A stretch of DNA of 64,000 nucleotides. It comes from Acidobacteriaceae bacterium. Its GTDB lineage: Bacteria; Acidobacteriota; Terriglobia; Terriglobales; Acidobacteriaceae. Positions within the stretch are counted from its first letter, which is position 1. Each line of letters begins with the position of its first letter. Where the stretch lies: assembly GCA_025462885.1 (NCBI GenBank), contig JAOAPN010000014.1, forward strand, positions 124,001 to 188,000. Direction: 5' to 3'. Below, one piece after another: positions 20,134 to 29,410 of this stretch. The position numbers and the translations under genes are program-made. The notes under the pieces are model-generated. The model saw only the letters and a program-made list of their open reading frames with translations. It ran no database searches and was not told the DNA's origin.

Positions 20134-20736
20134 CTAATAGAGGTTGGGACCGGCTTCGGATTCCAGTGCCTCTATGAAGTGTTTCATGGCGGCGATGCGA
20201 GGTGCAGCCAGGGCCTTCGAGGATTCGAGTTGCAGCTTCGAGGGGAGGGTGGCCAACTGGTGCTTCAGGGCGGTCAGGGCGTCGGTGAAGGTGTGGAAAC
20301 GGGTGTCGCTGCCGAGCTTGGGCAGGGTGCGGGTGATGCCGATGGCTCCCAGAAGTTCGAGGATGTCGGCGTCGCGGGCGATAGTGGCTTCGATGGTGCC
20401 GGGGGTGTCCTGGGGCTGGTGGGTGCGGATGACTTCGAGGACGGCTGGAATTTTCCCCTGGGGAAAGCCTGCTTCGGCGAGGATCACAGGGGCTTTGGCG
20501 GTGATGTAGGCTACGTGGTCCCAGGATTTTAGAGCTGCTTCGGATTCGGGACGGTGGCCGATGAAGACGCCGAGGTCGTGGAGAAAGACTGCGGCGAAGA
20601 CCACGTCGTCATCGTAGGTGAGGCCCTGTCCGATTTGCCGGGTGAGGGCGTAGAGGCGGGGCTGATGGCCGTATTTGTGCGGCGGGTTGGCGTTGGTTTG
20701 GAGGTACTTCTCAATGGCTTCGCGATAGTTGCTCAT
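20134..20736 (-). CDS. HD-domain phosphohydrolase-like protein
   Basis: This 200-residue protein carries a compact HD domain: a first His near 20-24, the HD pair at H53-D54 (FLHDLG), later His near 74 and 106, and the closing Asp in RDADILE (about 122-124), which together form a divalent metal site. The family includes nucleotide phosphohydrolases and unassigned metabolic enzymes. The first four bases of the gene overlap the last four of the agmatine deiminase gene (ATGA at 20733-20736), so it is translationally coupled to it. A role near polyamine metabolism is suggested only by that coupling. Confidence 0.75.
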   Translation of the reverse strand: MSNYREAIEKYLQTNANPPHKYGHQPRLYALTRQIGQGLTYDDDVVFAAVFLHDLGVFIGHRPESEAALKSWDHVAYITAKAPVILAEAGFPQGKIPAVLEVIRTHQPQDTPGTIEATIARDADILELLGAIGITRTLPKLGSDTRFHTFTDALTALKHQLATLPSKLQLESSKALAAPRIAAMKHFIEALESEAGPNLY

Positions 20737-21857
20737 GCCGGTTCCTGCTGGGTCATACAGTGGAGTGTGCCGAGGCCCCAGACCAGGTCGACGGCGTGGA
20801 TGCCGATGACTTCGCGGGTGGGGAAGCAGTTGGCGATGATGTTGAGGGCGTGGCGGTCGTGCGGGTCGTTGAAGGTGGGCACCAGGACGAGGTCGTTGGC
20901 GATGTAGAAGTTGGCGTAGCTAGCGGGCAGGCGCTGGCCTTCGAAGACGACGGGGTTCGGCATGGGAAGCTCGACGATGTCGAAGGACTTTCCTGCGTTG
21001 GGTCCGTGGTGGACGCGGGCGGAGCGGAGGCGGTCGAGGTTTTCGGCGAGGGGAAGGTGGTTCTCATCGCGGTGGTTCTTTTCGACGGCGGTGAGAATAG
21101 TGGTTTCGCCTACGAAGCGGGTGATATCGTCGACGTGGCCGTGGGTGTCATCGCCGGCGCAGCCGCGGTGGAGCCAGATGGTCTGCTCGATGCCGAGGTA
21201 TTCCTTGAAGGCTTTTTCGAGGTGGTTGCGGGTCTCTTCGACGGTGCCGAGGCCGGGGTTGCGTTCCTGGACCTCGGAGAGGAGGCACTCTTCGGTGGTG
21301 AGGAGGATGCCGGCGCCGTTGGTGTCGATGCTGCCGCCTTCGAGAACGAGGCGGTGCGGGTCGCGATGCGGGAAGGTGACCTGGGCGCAAAGCTCCGTCA
21401 TGCCGTAGTGCTCGGCGATGTGGTGCGGGATGAGGTTGTCGCGGCGCCAGTTGTCGTATTTGGCCCAGGCGTTGAACTTCCAGTTGGTGATGGCGAGGTC
21501 GCCGGTGGGAGCGCCGGTCTCGGCGTCTTCAGGCTTGAGGGCTTTGACGAAGATGGGGCCGGAGTCGCGCAGCCAGACGCGATCGGAGGGCCACTGGTGG
21601 AAGTGGAGGCGGGCGAGGTTGGCTCCGGCGCGGCGGAGCATCCCGGTGGCGCGGTTCTCGGCAGGGAGATCATTGACCAGGATGTGGACGTCTTCGACCT
21701 GCGAGAGGTGGCGGACGATCTCGCAGTAGACCCAGGGGATAGGCTGGAACTTTCCGGGCCAGTCTTCGGAGTTATGGGGCCACGCGATCCAGGTTGCGGC
21801 GTGGGGGGCCCATTCGGCGGGCATGCGGTAGGTCAGCGGGTTCGGCGCAGTCGTCAC
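20733..21857 (-). CDS. aguA: Agmatine deiminase
   Basis: Hydrolyses agmatine to N-carbamoylputrescine and ammonia. The 374-residue product has the pentein fold of the family: the N-terminal MPAEWAPHAATWIAWPHN, the central HGHVDD catalytic motif (about 235-240) and the active-site Cys close to the C-terminus (C367 in LHCMTQQEP). The stretch before that Cys reads GLGT where GGGN is common, which I take as family variation. The N-carbamoylputrescine amidase gene lies 83 bp upstream on the same strand, completing the route to putrescine; the HD gene overlaps the end. Confidence 0.9.
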   Translation of the reverse strand: MTTAPNPLTYRMPAEWAPHAATWIAWPHNSEDWPGKFQPIPWVYCEIVRHLSQVEDVHILVNDLPAENRATGMLRRAGANLARLHFHQWPSDRVWLRDSGPIFVKALKPEDAETGAPTGDLAITNWKFNAWAKYDNWRRDNLIPHHIAEHYGMTELCAQVTFPHRDPHRLVLEGGSIDTNGAGILLTTEECLLSEVQERNPGLGTVEETRNHLEKAFKEYLGIEQTIWLHRGCAGDDTHGHVDDITRFVGETTILTAVEKNHRDENHLPLAENLDRLRSARVHHGPNAGKSFDIVELPMPNPVVFEGQRLPASYANFYIANDLVLVPTFNDPHDRHALNIIANCFPTREVIGIHAVDLVWGLGTLHCMTQQEPA

Positions 21858-21901
21858 AACACTATTTTAGAGCGCGTGGGGAACGGCGTCCGCCGGGCAC
21901 T

Positions 21902-21931
21902 GCGGATCTTGATAGTAGATTCAAGATCCGC
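21902..21931. repeat. Perfect inverted repeat between the two agmatine genes
   Basis: GCGGATCTTGA at 21902-21912 and TCAAGATCCGC at 21921-21931 form a perfect 11-bp stem with an 8-base loop. It lies in the 83-bp gap between the amidase stop (21941) and the agmatine deiminase start (21857). No T-run follows on the minus strand, so an mRNA processing or stability element, or an operator, fits better than an intrinsic terminator. Confidence 0.55.
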
Positions 21932-21940
21932 GGCGGCTAG

Positions 21941-22882
21941 TTAGTCGATGAAGCGGCTGGTAATGCCTCCGTAGGCGTCGATGCGGCGGTCGCGGAGGAA
22001 GGGCCAGTTGCGGCGGGTGTCTTCAAGGAGCTTGAGGTCGATCTCGGCGGTGAGGATCTCTTCCTTGTCGTGGCTGGCCTGGGCGATGACGCGGCCGAAG
22101 GGGTCGGCGATGAAGCTGCCGCCCCAGAACTCGAGGCCTGCACCTTCGGGGCCCTTCATTTCAACTCCATTGTGGATGACGTCGCCGTGCTCGAAGCCGA
22201 CGCGGTTGACGGCTCCGACAAAGACTCCGTTGGCGATGGCATGGGCGCGCTGCATGGTCTGCCATGCGGAGTACTGGGCGTCGCCGTACTCAGCCTTCTC
22301 GGAGGGGTGCCAGCCGATGGCGGTGGGGTAGAAGAGGGTATTGGCGCCGCGGAGGGCGGTTTCGCGGGCGGCCTCGGGGTACCACTGGTCCCAGCAGACG
22401 AGGGTTCCGATGCGGCCGTGGGTGGTGGTCATGGCTTTGAAGCCGAGGTCGCCGGGGGTGAAGTAGAACTTCTCGTAATAGAGAGGGTCATCGGGGATGT
22501 GCATCTTGCGGTAGATTCCAGCGATGTTGTCTGGATGGGTGGCGGGGTCGAGCTTGCCGTCTAGAATGGCGGCGGTATTGTGATAAAGACCTGCGGCGCG
22601 GCGCTCGAAGAGGCTGGCGATGATGACGATGTTGTGCTCGCGAGCGATGGCTCCGAGACGCGCGGTGGAGGGGCCGGGGATGGACTCGGCGGTGTCGAAG
22701 AGGGAGTGCTCCTCGCGCTGGCAGAAGTATTGAACGCGGAAGAGCTCGGGGAGGCAGACGATGTTGGCTCCGAGTTTTGCGGCGTCGAGCACGCGGTCGG
22801 CGGCTTTATCGAGGTTGGCGGCGGTGTCCGGCTCGCAGGACATCTGGATGAGGGCGATTTTTTTATTTTTGATGGAGGTCAT
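21941..22882 (-). CDS. aguB: N-carbamoylputrescine amidase (nitrilase family)
   Basis: Releases putrescine, CO2 and ammonia from N-carbamoylputrescine. The 313-residue product has the nitrilase triad: E46 (LPELF), K126 (RKMHIPDD) and C163 (LVCWDQWYPE); the DQWYPEAAR wording is that of the carbamoylputrescine group. I use the ATG at 22882 because the conserved KIALIQMSC strand follows directly; the in-frame ORF extends to 22990 but the extra 36 residues look noncoding. It is followed by agmatine deiminase, its pathway partner. A possible small gene overlaps its start by 20 bases. Confidence 0.9.
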   Translation of the reverse strand: MTSIKNKKIALIQMSCEPDTAANLDKAADRVLDAAKLGANIVCLPELFRVQYFCQREEHSLFDTAESIPGPSTARLGAIAREHNIVIIASLFERRAAGLYHNTAAILDGKLDPATHPDNIAGIYRKMHIPDDPLYYEKFYFTPGDLGFKAMTTTHGRIGTLVCWDQWYPEAARETALRGANTLFYPTAIGWHPSEKAEYGDAQYSAWQTMQRAHAIANGVFVGAVNRVGFEHGDVIHNGVEMKGPEGAGLEFWGGSFIADPFGRVIAQASHDKEEILTAEIDLKLLEDTRRNWPFLRDRRIDAYGGITSRFID

Positions 22883-23096
22883 CTGTTGTCTCAATTCCGT
22901 TCCCTGTGTAGTAGACAGGTGTTCCGTTCTCACCGCGATAGGCAATGCCAAGTTCGGCGTCCCACGGACCGTCCCAGGCCGGGGATTCAATGTCTCCTAG
23001 TATTTTGACGGTTCCACGCATGCAGCCGAAGATAGGGTGACGCCTATTCCTATGCGCAAGAAGCTGCATAAACCGAAATTTGTCACGATTTGGCAC
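22863..23096 (-). CDS. Possible small protein, antitoxin-like
   Basis: The frame encodes up to 77 residues. From residue 25 it reads MRGTVKILGDIESPAWDG and then an acidic tail, which recalls small bacterial proteins used as antitoxins for PIN or RelE-type toxins, but I cannot name a family. Starts at residue 1 (23096), 10 or 25 are all possible and no strong ribosome site decides between them. No toxin gene follows: the next gene is the amidase, whose start it overlaps by 20 bases. It may be an orphan antitoxin, a relic, or a chance ORF. Confidence 0.35.
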   Translation of the reverse strand: MPNRDKFRFMQLLAHRNRRHPIFGCMRGTVKILGDIESPAWDGPWDAELGIAYRGENGTPVYYTGNGIETTDDLHQK

Positions 23097-23463
23097 TCAT
23101 TTCAGTCTAACTTCAATTGCTGAATGAAATTCGCCAGAACAGCGGCGCCAGCATTCACCTCAGAGCCTATATCAGCGACGCATGCCGGAACGTTAGAGAG
23201 ATCGTTCCGGCCTTTCCATCTGCGCATCTTGGAGATAGTCAATACAGCCATTTCGAATTCACCAAGGACTGCGTCCACGCTACTACAGGCTCTTGAAGGG
23301 ACTGGCTTCGGCGGGTAAGTCTTTTTTGCTGTGGATTTTTCTGGTAGTTTGGAAGTGTCGGATTGCCACTCCACGTCGAGCAGGCGCTCCCTGAAGCACA
23401 ACTGAACATCATCCCCCGCCGATGTGCGGACCAAGTGTATTTTCATGCAGAAGGAGTGGCATT
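23097..23463. other. Intergenic region upstream of glutamine synthetase
   Basis: These 367 bp separate the possible small ORF from glnA. ORFs occur on both strands (minus 23102-23446, plus 23124-23318) but lack recognisable domains and ribosome sites. The GC content is lower than in the flanking genes. I expect the glnA promoter here but no sigma-54 element with correct GG-N10-GC spacing was found. Confidence 0.4.
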
Positions 23464-24891
23464 TTGAGCGAATTTCGTGATTTTCTGGAGCTTTCGTATT
23501 CCGAACTCGAGGACTTGAACCTGGCAGCCAAAGAACAGCGCAGAAGGCGCGTTCCAGCCGAAGTGATTCAAGACGAGCGGATCAAGTATCTGACCGACGA
23601 GCGGCGGATCAAGGCCGTGACCGTGGTGTTCAGCGACCTGGAAGGCCGGCTGCACATGCTGGACTACGACAAGAAGTTCCTGGTGAAGAGCTACGACAAC
23701 CTGACGTTCGACGGGTCTTCGATCCGCGGCTTTACGGCGCAGCGCGAGAGCGATCTGCGGCTGGGCATCGATTGGAGCGCGTTTTACTGGGTTCCGGCGG
23801 ATGTGTTCGGCGCGGGTAAGGTCCTGGTCTTCGGCGAAGTGATCGACAAGAACGGCGAGCCCTACTCGGGTGACCTGCGCGGCGTGCTGAAGAAGTACTC
23901 GCAGGAGCAGTTTGCGAAGAATGGCTACACGTTGAATGCGGCGAACGAGATTGAAGGCTTCCTGTTCGAGGGAATCGATGCGGAGCGCAGCTTCCACGAG
24001 ACGGGCACGTTCGAGTATGTAAACAAGGGTGGCTACTACCACTCGCTGCCGGGCGATCCGCTGCGTGAGTTTATCGATACGACTGCGGAAGTACAGCGCG
24101 CGATGGGCTTCGAGAACGAGAAGGACCACCCTGAGGTTGCGCCTTCGCAGTTCGAGATCAACTACACCTACAGCGAAGTAGTTGCGGCTGCCGATCAAAT
24201 TCAGCTTTATAAGCTGATCTGTCGTCAGGTAGCAACGCAGATGGGTATGACGGCCTGCTTCCTGCCGAAGCCTGTGACGGGCGTCAACGGCAGCGGCATG
24301 CACACGAACGTTTCGGTGACCAAGAATGGAAAGAACCTGTTCTGGGATCCGAAGGGCGAAGAGAAGATCTCACGCATGGCGTGGCAGTTCACCGACCGCA
24401 TCCTGACCCACGGCAACGATCTTTGCGTTCTGTTGAATGCGAGTGTCAATGCGTATCGTCGCCTGGATCCTCACTTCGAAGCTCCGAACCAGATCAAAGC
24501 TTCGGCGACGGACCGTGGTTCGATGGTTCGTATTCCCATCGGCAACGAGAAGAGCTCGCGCGTTGAGGTTCGTTCGGTGGGACCGGATGCGAATCCCTAC
24601 ATGGTGCTGTACTCGATCTTCAAGACGGGTCTGGATGGCAACATCTCGAAGATGAAGAACCTGCGCCAGGCGGATCGTTACCTGCCGGACAACATCTACT
24701 CCGCGCTCGAGGACTTTCGCAGCGCCGAATGGACGACGGAGATCCTCGGAGAAGACGTGAAGGGCCGCTACGCGGACCTGAAGCAGGCTTCGGCGGACCG
24801 TTGTGCACGCCTGCTGGGAACGATAGTGAAGCCCTCCGAGGTCCAGTTTCACCACGATGTCTACAACCAGTTGCTTTGGAACATTTTCTAA
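23464..24891 (+). CDS. glnA: Glutamine synthetase, type I
   Basis: Makes glutamine from glutamate, ammonia and ATP in the cytoplasm as a dodecamer. The product is 475 residues. It starts at TTG 23464, since AAGGAG at 23451-23456 is seven bases upstream and the conserved N-terminus follows. Visible landmarks are FDGSSIRGF (near 80), EIEGFLF with metal-binding Glu, the PKPVTGVNGSGMHTN segment (ATP/ammonia site) and NAYRRLDPHFEAPN. The adenylylation Tyr motif (NLYDLPP) of enterobacterial enzymes is absent; the corresponding stretch reads RYLPDNIYSAL, so control by adenylylation is unlikely. It stands alone, followed by a terminator at 24911. Confidence 0.93.
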   Translation: MSEFRDFLELSYSELEDLNLAAKEQRRRRVPAEVIQDERIKYLTDERRIKAVTVVFSDLEGRLHMLDYDKKFLVKSYDNLTFDGSSIRGFTAQRESDLRLGIDWSAFYWVPADVFGAGKVLVFGEVIDKNGEPYSGDLRGVLKKYSQEQFAKNGYTLNAANEIEGFLFEGIDAERSFHETGTFEYVNKGGYYHSLPGDPLREFIDTTAEVQRAMGFENEKDHPEVAPSQFEINYTYSEVVAAADQIQLYKLICRQVATQMGMTACFLPKPVTGVNGSGMHTNVSVTKNGKNLFWDPKGEEKISRMAWQFTDRILTHGNDLCVLLNASVNAYRRLDPHFEAPNQIKASATDRGSMVRIPIGNEKSSRVEVRSVGPDANPYMVLYSIFKTGLDGNISKMKNLRQADRYLPDNIYSALEDFRSAEWTTEILGEDVKGRYADLKQASADRCARLLGTIVKPSEVQFHHDVYNQLLWNIF

Positions 24892-24910
24892 GAGCGCTGC
24901 GAGGATGTTG

Positions 24911-24946
24911 AGAGAGGGCCGGCTATCCGCCGGCCCTTCTCTTTTG
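24911..24946 (+). terminator. Intrinsic terminator after glutamine synthetase
   Basis: AGAGAGGGCCGGC (24911-24923) pairs with GCCGGCCCTTCTCT (24929-24942) around a 5-base loop with one bulge, followed by TTTT. It lies 20 bases after the glnA stop. Confidence 0.85.
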
Positions 24947-25014
24947 AGCTGACGCTTTTGAGTTGACGTTGGGATTGCGATGCGGCACTCTACTCGCGTG
25001 TTGAGGTGAATGGT

Positions 25015-25788
25015 ATGGATGTTCGGGATGATTTGAAGCCGGCGGCTGCGGTGCTGGGTGTCTGTGTGATGGTCGGCTTGATTGTGGGTGGATGGCTGCT
25101 GGGTGGTCAGATCAAAGCGATGAAACTGGGAGACCGTTATGTGACGGTCAAGGGTCTGGTGGAGCGGACGGTGAAGTCGGATACGGCGATCTGGCCGGTG
25201 AGCTTCAAGGAGGCTGGGAGTGACCTGCCGCAGGTGTTTGCGAAGAGTGAAGAGGACAAGCAGGCGGTGCTGAAGTTCTTTTCCTCCCAGGGGGTCACCC
25301 CGCAGGAGATCTCGGTGGGGCAGATCCAGGTGACGGACAAGCTGGCGAACGAGTACGGCGGCAATAACGCCGGGCCACGCTATATCGTGCAGCAGACGGT
25401 GACGGTGGCGTCGGGCGACGTGGACAAGATTGCGAAGGCGGGGCAGAAGACGGCGGAACTGGTGCAGGCCGGAATCGTGGTCGGCGGAGGTTTTGGGCAG
25501 GGAATCAAGTATGTCTTCAACGGGTTGAATGCTTTGAAGCCGGACATGATTACGGAAGCTACGCGCAATGCGCGGGCTTCGGCTGACCGCTTTGCCGCGG
25601 ACTCGGGGAGCCAGGTCGGGTCGATTCGGTCGGCCAACCAGGGCGTGTTTTCGATTTCGGCAGCGGACGGAAGCCAGGGCGGTGGCGGCGAAGTGGGCGA
25701 GGGCGGCGGTGGTGGCGGCAATGCGGATGCCAGCATCATGAAGAAGGTTCGGGTGGTAGCGACCGTGGACTACTATCTCATGAAGTAA
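25015..25788 (+). CDS. SIMPL-domain membrane-anchored protein
   Basis: This 257-residue protein has one N-terminal transmembrane segment (about 13-33) that anchors a periplasmic SIMPL domain (YggE/BP26 type) spanning about 40-255. The VTVKGLVERTVKSDTAIW strand and the later Ala-rich helix (EATRNARASADRFAAD) are the usual ends of that fold. A Gly-rich loop near 225-240 is unusual for the family. SIMPL proteins form rings or channels linked to oxidative or envelope stress, with no enzyme activity known. I use ATG 25015 because AGGTG lies six bases upstream; a GTG at 25006 is the alternative. The gene seems to be monocistronic. Confidence 0.8.
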   Translation: MDVRDDLKPAAAVLGVCVMVGLIVGGWLLGGQIKAMKLGDRYVTVKGLVERTVKSDTAIWPVSFKEAGSDLPQVFAKSEEDKQAVLKFFSSQGVTPQEISVGQIQVTDKLANEYGGNNAGPRYIVQQTVTVASGDVDKIAKAGQKTAELVQAGIVVGGGFGQGIKYVFNGLNALKPDMITEATRNARASADRFAADSGSQVGSIRSANQGVFSISAADGSQGGGGEVGEGGGGGGNADASIMKKVRVVATVDYYLMK

Positions 25789-25938
25789 AAATGTCTCGGG
25801 ACCATGTTCGATATTCGGAGCAGGTTGGGCGATGTTCGAATCTTGAGACGCTTGAGGCGTTGACCTCTTCGTTTTGGGGATGTTAGGTTCGTCTCCTGCA
25901 CGATTCGATCCTGATATCGCGAGACGGAGATTAAGTTC

Positions 25939-27345
25939 ATGCAATCGAGCTATAACGGAATTCCAGTGCCGGTCGACGGCCAGCCCATCGAGTACGCCAA
26001 CAATGCCTTCAAGATTCCGGATCATCCGATCATTCCATTTATCGAGGGCGACGGTACGGGGCGGGACATCTGGAAGGCCTCGCAGCGCGTGTTCGATGCG
26101 GCGGTGGAGAAGGCCTACGGTGGCAAGCGCTCCGTGAAGTGGTTTGAAGTGCTGGCTGGGGAGAAGGCCTATCGCCAGACCCAGAACTGGCTGCCGGACG
26201 ACACGGTGAAGGCGACGATGGACTTCCGTGTGTCGATCAAGGGACCGCTGACGACGCCGGTAGGGGGCGGAATCCGCAGCTTGAATGTGGCCCTGCGGCA
26301 GTTGATGGATCTGTACCAGTGCGTGCGGCCGGTGAGGTACTACGCTGGCGTGCCGAGTCCAGTGAAGCATCCGGAGAAGCTGGATGTCGTGATTTTCCGG
26401 GAGAATACCGAGGACATCTATGCGGGCATCGAATTCCGTGAGGGAACTCCGGAGGCTGCGAAGTTTATCGCCTTCGTGAACGACGATATGTTGAAAGGCA
26501 CGAAGAAGAAGATCAGGCTGGACTCGGGCGTGGGGGTGAAGCCGATCTCGATCACTGGTTCGAAGCGACTGGTGCGGGCATCGATCCAATATGCGCTGGA
26601 TAATGGGCGCAAGACGGTGACGCTAGTGCATAAGGGCAACATTCAGAAGTTCACCGAAGGCGCGTTCCGCGAGTGGGGCTACGAGGTGGCTTCAGAGGAG
26701 TTTCGCGAGCAGACGGTGACGGAGCGGGAGAGCTGGATCCTCGGGAACGTCGAAGCGAATCCGAAGCTCACGCCGGAGGAAAATGCAGCACTGATTGAGC
26801 CGGGGATCGAGTTCGCGGCGAAGGAGTTTGGCGAGGGTGTAATCGCCGAGGTGAAGCAGGTGATCGCTTCGATTGGCGGCTCGCACGGCGGAGGCAAGTG
26901 GAAGCAGAAGATCCTGGTCAATGACCGGATCGCAGACTCCATCTTTCAGCAGATCATTCTGCGGCCCGAGGACTACAGCATTCTGGCTACGACCAACTTG
27001 AATGGCGACTACATCTCGGACGCAGCGGCCGCGCAGGTCGGCGGACTGGGTATCGCTCCGGGGGGGAATATCGGCGATGGATACGCTGTCTTCGAGGCGA
27101 CCCACGGCACAGCTCCGAAGTATGCGGACAAGGATGTGATCAATCCGGGTTCGGTGATCCTGTCAGGGGTGATGCTGTTCGACTTCCTGGGCTGGACGGA
27201 GGTAGCTCGGATGATCGAATCGTCGTTGGAGAAGACCATCGCGCAAAAGTTCGTCACATACGATTTCGAGCGCGGCATGGAAGGCGCAACCAAGGTCAAG
27301 ACCAGCGAGTTCGCCACCCACATGATCTCCAACATGGGACACTAG
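25939..27345 (+). CDS. icd: Isocitrate dehydrogenase, NADP-dependent
   Basis: Oxidatively decarboxylates isocitrate to 2-oxoglutarate in the TCA cycle. The product is 468 residues, slightly longer than the 416 of E. coli, with the extra length in the N-terminal region and an internal insert. Visible motifs are [12 protein letters not shown], the substrate loop [14 protein letters not shown] with the Ser that is the phosphorylation target in E. coli, [13 protein letters not shown], and the coenzyme end segment [19 protein letters not shown]. It is followed 162 bp later by malate dehydrogenase on the same strand, with a hairpin repeat in between. Confidence 0.95.
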   Translation: MQSSYNGIPVPVDGQPIEYANNAFKIPDHPIIPFIEGDGTGRDIWKASQRVFDAAVEKAYGGKRSVKWFEVLAGEKAYRQTQNWLPDDTVKATMDFRVSIKGPLTTPVGGGIRSLNVALRQLMDLYQCVRPVRYYAGVPSPVKHPEKLDVVIFRENTEDIYAGIEFREGTPEAAKFIAFVNDDMLKGTKKKIRLDSGVGVKPISITGSKRLVRASIQYALDNGRKTVTLVHKGNIQKFTEGAFREWGYEVASEEFREQTVTERESWILGNVEANPKLTPEENAALIEPGIEFAAKEFGEGVIAEVKQVIASIGGSHGGGKWKQKILVNDRIADSIFQQIILRPEDYSILATTNLNGDYISDAAAAQVGGLGIAPGGNIGDGYAVFEATHGTAPKYADKDVINPGSVILSGVMLFDFLGWTEVARMIESSLEKTIAQKFVTYDFERGMEGATKVKTSEFATHMISNMGH

Positions 27346-27347
27346 CC

Positions 27348-27400
27348 GTGTCGGGCGTAGGTCCTGCCGGACGGGCGTAGGCGCCTTTGGCGCGATTTTT
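27348..27400 (+). repeat. GC-rich intergenic repeat (TCCTGCCGGACGGGC family), copy 2, with terminator-like end
   Basis: TCCTGCCGGACGGGC at 27362-27376 matches the block at 16415-16429. It is followed by a short hairpin GCGCC-TTT-GGCGC (27381-27393) and GATTTTT ending at 27400, which can serve as the terminator of icd. Confidence 0.6.
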
Positions 27401-27507
27401 GCTGGTTTGGTGCGGTATTCGTTCTCCTGTGACTGACGTATGGCCAGTGGCTTCTTTGTGGACTTAGAATTGTTGTGCAGGTTGAAACGATTTCTCGGGA
27501 GAGTTGA

Positions 27508-28437
<930 letters not shown>

Positions 28438-28475
28438 AAACAGAAGCCGGCCGCGGATTGAGACGGATGAACGAT

Positions 28476-28504
28476 AAGGCCCGCTCGGTGAGCGGGCCTT
28501 TTTT
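28476..28504 (+). terminator. Intrinsic terminator after malate dehydrogenase
   Basis: AAGGCCCGCTC (28476-28486) and GAGCGGGCCTT (28490-28500) form a perfect 11-bp stem with a 3-base loop, followed by TTTT. The same stem core recurs at 29361-29396 on the far side of the methyltransferase gene. Confidence 0.92.
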
Positions 28505-28529
28505 AGGATGCATCGGTCATGCGTGATGA

Positions 28530-29291
28530 TTATTTTCTTGCGATTACGACAGGTTGATAGAACGATGTTTCTGAGGGTTCGAGCCATTGAACGGTTGTGA
28601 ATCCAGCCTCCTGTAATGAAACAGTGAGATCGTTTCGCAATAAGGCGTGATAACGCGAGACGTAATGCTGAACAATCCATTGCGTAGACGTTTCCAGAGA
28701 TATGTAGAGATGAACGTCGTATTCGTTGCCATCCCAATCCCAGATCTGATGAACGATGCGTCGCTGGCCTTGAATTCCATAGAATGATGGAGCTTGTATT
28801 GCTGGGCGCGTTTGGATCAGGTGATCGTAATCCCGAATAGTTGCTACCAATATGCCGCCAGGTCTTAGTTTGCCAGCCATCTCGCGCAATGTCTGATCGC
28901 GGTCTTTCCTAATAAGCAGGTGAGGCAGGGCGTTGTCTGCAGCCAGAACAACGTCAAAGCCGTCTTCTCGGACAGGACTTAGATTGCGCATGTCTGCTAT
29001 GTAAAACTGAATCTTCAAACCCCGTAGAACGGCCTCTTTCTCAGCTCGCGCGACAGATGCACGGCTAAGGTCCGAGCCTATGAGATGGTGTCCCCTCATG
29101 GATAAGCCGAGGGTCTGTGTCCCTATTCCGCAGGCACAGTCGAGGACACGAGGTGCGACCCGATTTGCATATTGCTCCAACAGTGGACCGAGAATTGCAG
29201 CCTGTTTGTCGATGCTTCGATTCCAATCCTCGAAGATCAGATGGTAGTAGTCAGCCAAATCGTCGTAGAAGGTATCGGTCGCTGCGTCCAT
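28530..29291 (-). CDS. Class I SAM-dependent methyltransferase
   Basis: This is a 253-residue cytoplasmic protein with a Rossmann-type methyltransferase core: motif I VLDCACGIGTQTL (about 50-62), the acidic residue after strand 2 (IGSDLSRASV), DVVLAADNALPHLL (motif IV) and a following LRPGGILVATIRD strand. The C-terminal part is beta-rich and may form the substrate lid; the substrate is unknown. I start at ATG 29291; the frame opens at 29318. The gene is visibly richer in A/T at third positions than its neighbours and is isolated on the minus strand between two hairpins with the same core, which suggests acquisition from elsewhere. Confidence 0.8.
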   Translation of the reverse strand: MDAATDTFYDDLADYYHLIFEDWNRSIDKQAAILGPLLEQYANRVAPRVLDCACGIGTQTLGLSMRGHHLIGSDLSRASVARAEKEAVLRGLKIQFYIADMRNLSPVREDGFDVVLAADNALPHLLIRKDRDQTLREMAGKLRPGGILVATIRDYDHLIQTRPAIQAPSFYGIQGQRRIVHQIWDWDGNEYDVHLYISLETSTQWIVQHYVSRYHALLRNDLTVSLQEAGFTTVQWLEPSETSFYQPVVIARK

Positions 29292-29360
29292 AGTCTTTCC
29301 GGTAAACGAAGATACCATGCTGTGGACAGGAGGCAGCCGCAGATGAGTTTTGCTTCACGT

Positions 29361-29396
29361 CAGAAGGCCCGCTCGCTGAGCGGGCCTTCTGATTTT
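29361..29396. terminator. Terminator-like hairpin beside the cyclophilin gene
   Basis: AGAAGGCCCGCTC (29362-29374) and GAGCGGGCCTTCT (29378-29390) form a perfect 13-bp stem with a 3-base loop; GATTTT follows on the plus strand. It lies just downstream of the cyclophilin stop (29411, minus strand). Its core equals the mdh terminator at 28476. Confidence 0.75.
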
Positions 29397-29410
29397 ATGG
29401 CAAATGTAGT

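Noticed and set aside
23330-23385. A sigma-54-like promoter before glnA (TTTGGAAG...ATTGC)
   Set aside because: The spacing between GG and GC is two bases too long.
23102-23446. A 114-codon minus-strand ORF upstream of glnA
   Set aside because: No ribosome site, no domain, and an unlikely Cys/Lys-mixed composition; it overlaps the expected promoter region of glnA.
25789-25938. A TTGACC...TTAGGT promoter before icd
   Set aside because: The -10 match is poor, so it is not reported as a promoter.
24370-26589. A 739-codon open frame on the minus strand
   Set aside because: It runs antisense across glnA, the SIMPL gene and icd, rich in Arg and His, with no recognisable domain.
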